10,522 bases of DNA from Deltaproteobacteria bacterium (GTDB lineage Bacteria > Myxococcota_A > UBA796 > UBA2385), in contig CANHON010000144.1 in assembly GCA_947462115.1 (NCBI GenBank), forward strand, positions 1-10,522, given 5' to 3'. The position numbers and the translations under genes are program-made. This document shows, one piece after another, positions 5,724 through 10,522 of the stretch. The notes under the pieces were generated by a model. That model made no database searches. It was not told the origin of the DNA and worked only from the letters and a program-made list of their open reading frames with translations. How positions within the stretch are numbered: the first letter of the stretch is position 1; the number at the start of each line of letters is the position of its first letter.

Positions 5724-8252
5724 TCAGGGCCCGTTGCCGCTGAGGGTGATCGCCCCGCCGACGTTGCTGGGGCCGATGGCCGCGACCAAGGCCGCCGCCG
5801 CCGCCGCGCTGAGCGCCGGGTTGCCGGTGATGGACAGGTCGCCGCTCACCCCGCTCAGGCCCCCGAGGGCCGCGACTTGAGTGAGCGCGACGTTGTCCTC
5901 GATGGAGAGCGCGGTGACCGAGCCCTGGAGGTTCGCGAGGCCGTCGAGCGCGCCGAGGCCGAGCGCCTCGATCCGGAGCGCGCCGTCGCAGCGCAGCAGG
6001 GCCGGCGCCTCGAGCGTCCGGAGGCTGGGCGCTTGGCGGAGCACGAGGCCGCCGGTGGCGCTCAGCGCCGGCAGCCGCAGGGCCAGGAGCCCCGCGGCGT
6101 CCTCCACCGAGAGCGCGCCCCCGACGCTGCTCAGCGCCTCGAGCTCCAGCACGGTGGCGGTGCCGGGGCTAAGGTTGAGCGGCCCGCCGACGGTCTCGAG
6201 GGCGGGGAAGCGCAGCGGCGCCGGGCCGACGCTGGTCACCGTCAGGGCGCCGACGGTGCTGCGCCAAGCGGGCGCGGAGAACAGCAGGAGCGGCGCGTCG
6301 AGGCGGAGCTCGGCGGCGCCGTCCACCGTGGTGAGGCTCGCGAGATCGACGCTCTCAGCGCCCTTCAGGTCGAGGACCAGGTCCCCGGAGACCGACGAGA
6401 GGGCCGGCAGGAGCAGCGCCTCCACCGGCACGGTGAGGGTGAGGCTGCGGACGCTGCTGAGGCCCTCCAGCGCGGCGTCGCGGAGGCTGGGGAGCTCCTC
6501 GACGCGGATCGACCCGCGCTCGTCGCGGAGGCTCGGCAAGGCGAGGGTGGGCAGGTCGGCCAGCTCCCGGATGACCAGCAGGTCGCTGAGGTTCGGCAGG
6601 CGGAGGGCGTTGAGGTCGAGCTCGGTCAGCAGCGGCAGGCGCTCGATCAGCAGCGCGCCCCCCGGCGCGGTGAGGGCCGGCAGGCGCAGGGCCGACAGGG
6701 CCTCGAGCCCGCTGAGCTCGGCGCCGCCGACCGTCGTGAGCGCCGTCAGGCTGAGCAGCTCCAGCGCCTCGCCCTGCACCGACAGCGGTCCGTTGACCGA
6801 GCCCAGCGCGGCCCCGACGAGCGACCGGGCGGCCGGCAGGTCGATCGACAGGCCGCCGTCCACCCGCTGCAGCCCGCCGAGGTCGAGGCCCTCGCAGGCC
6901 CCGCAGGAGATCGCGACGTCACCTTCGACGTCCAGCGCGTCACTCTCGAACAGCAGCTCCTCCAGGGCATCGCCGCCGAGCCGCAGATCACCGCCCACCC
7001 GGGCGAGGCCGGGCAGGGACAGCCCGCGGAGCAGCGGTGCGCCCTCGATGATGAGCGCGCCCTCGGTCTCTTCCAGCCCGTCGAGCTGCACCTCGGCGAG
7101 CTCGGGCAAGCTCCGCAGCACGAGCCGGTCGCCTACGGCGCGCAGCCGGGGGAGGGCGAGGCTGGAGAGGGCGGAGGCGCCCGAGGCGTTCAGCTCCCCG
7201 CCGAGCTGCTGTAGGGCGGGCAACGCGAGGTCGGAGATGTCGGGATCGGGGCTGAGGTTCCCGCCGAGCTCCTCCAGCAGCGGGGCGTCGGGCGCCCGGC
7301 TCAGGTCGCCCCCCACCGTCCGCAGGGCGGGGAGCGCGCCGTCGAAGGCGCAGTCGCCGCCGAGCTGCTCGAGGGCCGGCAGGGCGGCCTCGGACCACCC
7401 CTCGGCGGCGGTGGCGCGCAGATCGCCGTCCACCACGCGCAGCGCGTCGAGGTCGACCCGCTCGAGGGCAGCGGGGCCCCGGACGCTGAGGCTGCCTTGG
7501 ACCCACCAGAGGGCCGGCAAGGAGACCGCGCTCAGCTCGGGGGCGACGAGCAGCAGGTCGCCGCGGACCTCGAGCAGGCAGTCCAGGGAGAGGTCGGGGC
7601 CCGCGCCGGCCAAGACGACGAGATCACCCTCAATGGCGTCATAATCGTCGCAGAAGGCGGCGAGGACCGACGGGTCTTCGACGAGCAGGCTGCCGGCGTA
7701 GGGCGCGACCGCCAGGGTGAGGGCGTCGGCCCCGTCGCAGTCTTGGTCGATGCCGTCGCGGGGGCGCTCAGGGGCGCCGGGGTAGACCTCGGCCGCGGCC
7801 TCGTCGCAGTCGCCGGGCTGGCGGGTGGCGCCCTCGCCGCCGGTGCAGACCAAAATACCCTCGGCACCGCCATAGCCGTCACCGTCGGCGTCGGGGTACC
7901 AAGTGGGCAGGTCTTCGGTGCCCGCCGGGATGCCCTCGTCGATCTCACCGTCGCAGTCGTTGTCTTCGCCGTCACACTGCTCGGTGGCCCCGGGCTGGCT
8001 GTCGGCGTTGAGGTCGTCGCAGTCGCCGCCGGCCGCGGTATAGCCGCGGGTGCCCTGGCAGACCTCGATGGGATCGCCCCCGCCGACGCCATCTTCGTCG
8101 ATGTCCGGGTAGAGGCTGGCGGTCTCGCACCCGGAGCCCCCGTCGCCCTTGGGGTCCTCGGCGGTCCCGCAGGCCACGCTCAAGAGGACGAGCAGCGGGA
8201 GGCGCGGGCGAGCGAGGCCCAGGGGCGCGCGCGGGCGAGCGGGGGTGCGCAT
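5724..8252 (-). CDS. predicted surface lipoprotein: MopE-type repeats plus long solenoid
   Basis: This 842-residue protein begins with an Arg-rich, hydrophobic signal ending LLSVAC, a probable lipobox with lipidated Cys28. The residue after it is Gly, so by the E. coli sorting rule it would go to the outer membrane. Residues 47-177 hold two repeats of the MopE-type putative metal-binding family: YPDxDxDG, CDD, PGA, and CDGEDNDCDG in the first copy, with Asp-rich loops likely to bind Ca or another metal. From about residue 205 to the end run some 27 degenerate turns of about 22 residues, of the pattern LxxVGGxLxIxxxxxLxxLxLPA. They resemble receptor L-domain or Ecm33-like leucine-rich solenoids. 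No catalytic motif is visible, so adhesion, recognition or a structural role is likely. The start has GGAG 5 bases upstream, and the rsmG stop is 13 bases before it, which suggests co-transcription. Confidence 0.9.
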   Translation of the reverse strand: MRTPARPRAPLGLARPRLPLLVLLSVACGTAEDPKGDGGSGCETASLYPDIDEDGVGGGDPIEVCQGTRGYTAAGGDCDDLNADSQPGATEQCDGEDNDCDGEIDEGIPAGTEDLPTWYPDADGDGYGGAEGILVCTGGEGATRQPGDCDEAAAEVYPGAPERPRDGIDQDCDGADALTLAVAPYAGSLLVEDPSVLAAFCDDYDAIEGDLVVLAGAGPDLSLDCLLEVRGDLLLVAPELSAVSLPALWWVQGSLSVRGPAALERVDLDALRVVDGDLRATAAEGWSEAALPALEQLGGDCAFDGALPALRTVGGDLSRAPDAPLLEELGGNLSPDPDISDLALPALQQLGGELNASGASALSSLALPRLRAVGDRLVLRSLPELAEVQLDGLEETEGALIIEGAPLLRGLSLPGLARVGGDLRLGGDALEELLFESDALDVEGDVAISCGACEGLDLGGLQRVDGGLSIDLPAARSLVGAALGSVNGPLSVQGEALELLSLTALTTVGGAELSGLEALSALRLPALTAPGGALLIERLPLLTELDLNALRLPNLSDLLVIRELADLPTLALPSLRDERGSIRVEELPSLRDAALEGLSSVRSLTLTVPVEALLLPALSSVSGDLVLDLKGAESVDLASLTTVDGAAELRLDAPLLLFSAPAWRSTVGALTVTSVGPAPLRFPALETVGGPLNLSPGTATVLELEALSSVGGALSVEDAAGLLALRLPALSATGGLVLRQAPSLRTLEAPALLRCDGALRIEALGLGALDGLANLQGSVTALSIEDNVALTQVAALGGLSGVSGDLSITGNPALSAAAAAALVAAIGPSNVGGAITLSGNGP
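5727..7640 (-). repeat. about 27 degenerate solenoid repeats in the lipoprotein
   Basis: Unit after unit begins with a leucine plus a V-G-G or V-D-G turn, then an alternating strand (for example GDLRLGG, GALIIEG, GDLVLDL), then a stretch ending in LPAL or a similar motif. Most units are 20-24 residues. Two successive units near 7270-7370 are only about 16. Repeats are clear in protein but diverged in DNA, so this is an old protein solenoid and not recent DNA amplification. One unit holds a CGAC pair (6894-6905). Confidence 0.8.
7722..8114 (-). other. two MopE-type Asp-rich metal-binding repeats (domain)
   Basis: Residues about 47-107 and 118-177 are two copies of the same layout: YPD-x-D-x-DG, a Cys, a GDCD(D) step, PGA, then DNDCDG or DQDCDG. 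The first copy keeps both Cys of CDGEDNDCDG. The second has PRDGIDQDCDG and so has lost one Cys. Spaced Asp residues (50, 52, 54 and 121, 123, 125) resemble EF-hand or thrombospondin type-3 calcium loops. Confidence 0.8.
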
Positions 8253-8257
8253 GGGGA

Positions 8258-8261
8258 CTCC
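8258..8261 (-). promoter_or_regulatory. ribosome-binding site of the lipoprotein gene
   Basis: On the minus strand, GGAG lies 5 bases upstream of the ATG at 8252, within the 13-base gap after the rsmG stop. It shows independent initiation despite probable co-transcription. Confidence 0.6.
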
Positions 8262-8265
8262 GGGC

Positions 8266-8835
8266 TCAGCCGAGGAAGGTCAGGGCGACGCGGCGCCGAA
8301 ACCCGTCGGGGACGGCGTAGCGGTCGTGCAGGAAGGGGGCGAAGCCGGGGTGGTCGTCGACGCTGCCGCCGTCGCCCAGCAGCAGCACGACGAGGCCGCC
8401 GGGGCGCAACAACCGGGCAGCGTCCTCGCGGAGCACCGACTCCGGCGACTTGTAGGCCCGGCTGATCAGGCCGTCGTAGGCGCCTCGCTCGAGGTCTTCG
8501 CTGCGCATGCAGCGGGCGGTCGCGTTGGTCAAGCCCGCCGCGCCGATCACCTTCTGCAGGAAAATGGCGCGCTTCTGCCTGCTCTCAACGAGGTCTACCT
8601 GCGTGTCTGGATAGAGGCCGGCCAGGGCGATCCCGGGGAAGCCCGCGCCGCTCCCGAGGTCCGCCCAGCGGCCGGCGACGGGGAGGCCCTGCACCGAGGC
8701 GGCGGCGTCGATGAAGTGGGGCGCCGCGGGCCCCGGTCCGATGAGGTCCATGGCCTTGCGCCACTGCTCGAGCAGGGCCTCGTGGGCGCGGTTCACGGCC
8801 GCCATGCGGGCGGGGTCTTCTCGGGGGGTGCTCAT
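8266..8835 (-). CDS. rsmG: 16S rRNA (guanine-N7) methyltransferase RsmG (GidB)
   Basis: Cytoplasmic SAM-dependent enzyme that methylates N7 of G527 (E. coli numbering) in 16S rRNA. In other bacteria its loss gives low-level streptomycin resistance. The 189-residue protein has the SAM-binding motif ADLGSGAGFPGIAL (D59-G64 core), the family motif VESRQKRAIFL (83-93), a conserved N/R region (LTNATARCMRSEDLE) and LISRAYKS (123-130). It is slightly shorter than the 207-residue E. coli protein. The N-terminal region normally reading NLT reads DLIG here, and the Lys usual near the end of the strand after RPGG is absent (VVLLLGDGG), so it is a divergent member. The ATG overlaps the mnmG stop as ATGA. 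No Shine-Dalgarno is visible, so translation is probably coupled to mnmG. The mnmG-rsmG order is widely conserved. Confidence 0.93.
   Translation of the reverse strand: MSTPREDPARMAAVNRAHEALLEQWRKAMDLIGPGPAAPHFIDAAASVQGLPVAGRWADLGSGAGFPGIALAGLYPDTQVDLVESRQKRAIFLQKVIGAAGLTNATARCMRSEDLERGAYDGLISRAYKSPESVLREDAARLLRPGGLVVLLLGDGGSVDDHPGFAPFLHDRYAVPDGFRRRVALTFLG
8832..8835 (-). other. ATGA stop-start overlap of mnmG and rsmG
   Basis: The minus strand reads ATGA, serving as both the rsmG start ATG and the mnmG stop TGA. With no Shine-Dalgarno before rsmG, this points to translational coupling. Confidence 0.85.
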
Positions 8836-10522
8836 GGTGGGCTCAGGGGAGGAGGGGGCAGGCCGCGCGCGAGCACGCTGATCAGCACGTCAATCGCAGC
8901 AGGGGTGACGCCCGGCAGGCGGGCAGCGGCGCCGACGGTCTCGGGGCGGACTTGGCGCAGCCGCTCGACGATCTCGTGGCTGATCCCCGGCTGGGCAAAG
9001 TCCAGCTGCGGCGGGATGTGGATGTGGTCCATCTTCCCGCGGCGCTCCGCGCGCCAGGCCTCGCGGTTCAGGTAGCCTGCGTACTTGAGGTCCGTCACCA
9101 CTTGCTCTTCGACCTCCGCCGACAGGGCCGGGGTGTCGGGGCACAGCGCGCTGAGGGTGTCCCAGCCCACCTCGGGGCGGGCCAGCAGCTGCTCAAGGGT
9201 GGCGCGGTTCTTGATGGGACGGAGCCCTTCGGCCGCGAGCGCCGCTTGGCTCGGCTCATCGGGGAGCAGGGCGCGGCTGCGGCAGAAGGCGGTGGCCGCG
9301 TCGATCTGCTCCCGCTTGGCGCAGAAGCGCTCCCAGGCGGCGTCGCCGAGCAGGCCCTGCGCGCGGGCGAAGGGCATGAGGCGCCGGTCGGCGTTGTCCT
9401 CGCGCAGCAACAAGCGGTGCTCGGCCCGGCTGCTGAACATCCGATAGGGCTCGCCGCCCACGCCCCGCGTCACGAGATCGTCGATCAGCACGCCAATGTA
9501 GGCCTGGTCACGCCCCAACCGGAGCGGGGCCCCGAGGGCCGCGCTGGCCCCGGCGACGAGGCCCTGGGCGGCGGCCTCCTCGTAGCCGCTGGTGCCGTTG
9601 ATCTGCCCGGCCAAGTACAGGCCAGGGTAGCCCTTGTGCTGAAGGCCGTGGTCGAGGTCTCTTGGGTCCGAGAAGTCGTACTCGACCGCGTAGCCGGCCT
9701 GCAGCAGCTCGGCGGACTCGAGGCCCGGCACCGCCTGCACGACCTCGCGCTGCAGCTCCACGGGCAGGCTGGTGCTCAAGCCGTTGATGTAGATCCGCTC
9801 CGAACGGTGGCCCTCGGGCTCCAAGAACAGCTGGTGGCGGTCCTTGTCGGCGAAGCGCACCACCTTGTCCTCAATGCTCGGGCAGTAGCGCGGTCCGCGA
9901 CCGGTGATGGCGCCGCTGTGCAGCGGCGAGCGGTGCAGGGCCGCCCGGATCTTGTCGTGCACCGCCTCGGTGGTCCAGGTGATCCAGCAGTCGAGCGGGG
10001 GCAGGCGCGGGCCCGGCGGACCGAAGGAGAACCGGCCTTCGGGCTCCGTCTCCGTCTGGAGCTCGCAGCGCTCCCAGTCCACGCTTCGGTGGTGCAGCCG
10101 AGGCGGCGTCCCGGTTTTGAGGCGGCCCAAGCGCAGCCCGAGGCCCGCGAGCTGGGCGGAGAGGCGGCTCGCCGGCGCGTCGCCCACCCGCCCGCCGGGG
10201 CGCTGTTGGTCGCCACAGTGCAGCACCCCGCCCAAGAAGGTGCCGGTGGTGAGCACCACCGCGGCCCCGTAGAGCGCGCGCCCGCCGACGAGGCGGAGGC
10301 CGATGACCCGGCCGCCCTCGGTGAGCAGCGCCTCGACCTCCCCTTCGGCCAGGGAGATCCCCGGATGGCCCCAGAGCTGGGCCTGAAGGGCGGCGGGGTA
10401 ATGGTCGACGCAGACCTGGGCGCGGCTGGCCTGGACCGCGAGGCCCTTGCGGGTGTTGAGGCGCCGGTGCTGCACGCAGCTCTGGTCGGCGACCACGGCC
10501 ATGATGCCGCCGAGCGCGTCAA
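8832..10522 (-). CDS. mnmG: tRNA uridine-5-carboxymethylaminomethyl modification enzyme MnmG (GidA), 5' partial
   Basis: FAD-dependent enzyme that, with the GTPase MnmE, installs carboxymethylaminomethyl groups on U34 of certain tRNAs. The frame stays open to the window edge and begins within DALGGIMA, matching E. coli MnmG near residue 64. About 60 residues with the FAD-binding glycine motif and the first catalytic Cys are therefore outside the window. An ATG at 10502 is internal, not the start. Visible landmarks in order are RLGRLKTGTPPR, the signature GPRYCPSIEDK with the second catalytic Cys (about 9864-9896), FLEPEG, the signature GQINGTSGYEEAAAQG (about 9560-9614), SRAEHRLLLREDNAD, and the C-terminal helical domain that meets MnmE in homologues, ending ARGLPPPPLSPP. 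It is the first visible gene of the minus-strand operon. The stop overlaps rsmG by 4 bases. Confidence 0.97.
   Translation of the reverse strand, partial: DALGGIMAVVADQSCVQHRRLNTRKGLAVQASRAQVCVDHYPAALQAQLWGHPGISLAEGEVEALLTEGGRVIGLRLVGGRALYGAAVVLTTGTFLGGVLHCGDQQRPGGRVGDAPASRLSAQLAGLGLRLGRLKTGTPPRLHHRSVDWERCELQTETEPEGRFSFGPPGPRLPPLDCWITWTTEAVHDKIRAALHRSPLHSGAITGRGPRYCPSIEDKVVRFADKDRHQLFLEPEGHRSERIYINGLSTSLPVELQREVVQAVPGLESAELLQAGYAVEYDFSDPRDLDHGLQHKGYPGLYLAGQINGTSGYEEAAAQGLVAGASAALGAPLRLGRDQAYIGVLIDDLVTRGVGGEPYRMFSSRAEHRLLLREDNADRRLMPFARAQGLLGDAAWERFCAKREQIDAATAFCRSRALLPDEPSQAALAAEGLRPIKNRATLEQLLARPEVGWDTLSALCPDTPALSAEVEEQVVTDLKYAGYLNREAWRAERRGKMDHIHIPPQLDFAQPGISHEIVERLRQVRPETVGAAARLPGVTPAAIDVLISVLARGLPPPPLSPP

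Noticed and set aside
5727..7640. Regularly spaced repeated words that could suggest a CRISPR or DNA repeat array
   Set aside because: The units are continuous codons of one frame, diverged in DNA and similar only as protein. There are no identical repeats with unique spacers.
5877..7644. Long open frames on the plus strand opposite the lipoprotein gene
   Set aside because: They encode Ser/Arg/Pro- or Arg/Glu/Gln-rich repeats that mirror the solenoid codons. The minus strand has a signal peptide, family motifs and a ribosome-binding site.
8149..9075. Plus-strand frame of 308 codons opposite rsmG and the mnmG end
   Set aside because: It overlaps two unmistakable conserved genes on the other strand and shows no recognisable domain.

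Overview
The window is very GC-rich (roughly 70% by eye) and gene-dense, with no gene-free stretch longer than about 135 bases. The mix of genes suggests a Gram-negative member of the Myxococcota or a related former deltaproteobacterial line. It has a Hanks-type kinase fused to a STAND-like ATPase and a TPR tail, a lipoprotein with MopE-type metal-binding repeats, an outer-membrane beta-barrel candidate, and an mnmG-rsmG pair. The lineage is inferred from gene families only.

Layout. Positions 2-5697 are read on the plus strand: the 3' end of an unrecognised Ala-rich helical protein; a 1204-residue Ser/Thr kinase-ATPase-TPR protein (453-4067); a secreted acidic-linker/beta-barrel protein (4202-4984); and a small protein with a predicted winged-helix-like N-terminus, a coiled coil and a DnaJ-like HPD motif at its C-terminus (5056-5697). 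Positions 10522-5724 are read on the minus strand as an apparent operon: mnmG (5' end outside the window), rsmG (joined by an ATGA overlap) and an 842-residue predicted lipoprotein 13 bases further on. The two gene groups converge on a 26-base gap that is almost entirely two overlapping hairpins.

How the genes relate. MnmG and RsmG are a classic tRNA/rRNA modification pair, often near the chromosome origin and commonly followed by parA-parB. Here a predicted surface lipoprotein follows instead, with two MopE-type repeats and then about 27 degenerate solenoid turns. The plus-strand genes have separate ribosome-binding sites and gaps of 71-134 bases, so they may be separate units. The kinase protein looks like a one-protein signalling device with no visible membrane segment: kinase output, ATPase switch and TPR sensor or scaffold.

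Most interesting points: an Arg in place of the P-loop Lys in the kinase-linked ATPase; the HPD motif in a DNA-binding/coiled-coil context; an eight-G tract early in the barrel gene that could slip; the MopE-solenoid lipoprotein placed after rsmG; and the overlapping convergent hairpins. I see no CRISPR array, insertion sequence, tRNA or rRNA, and no clearly new multi-gene system.
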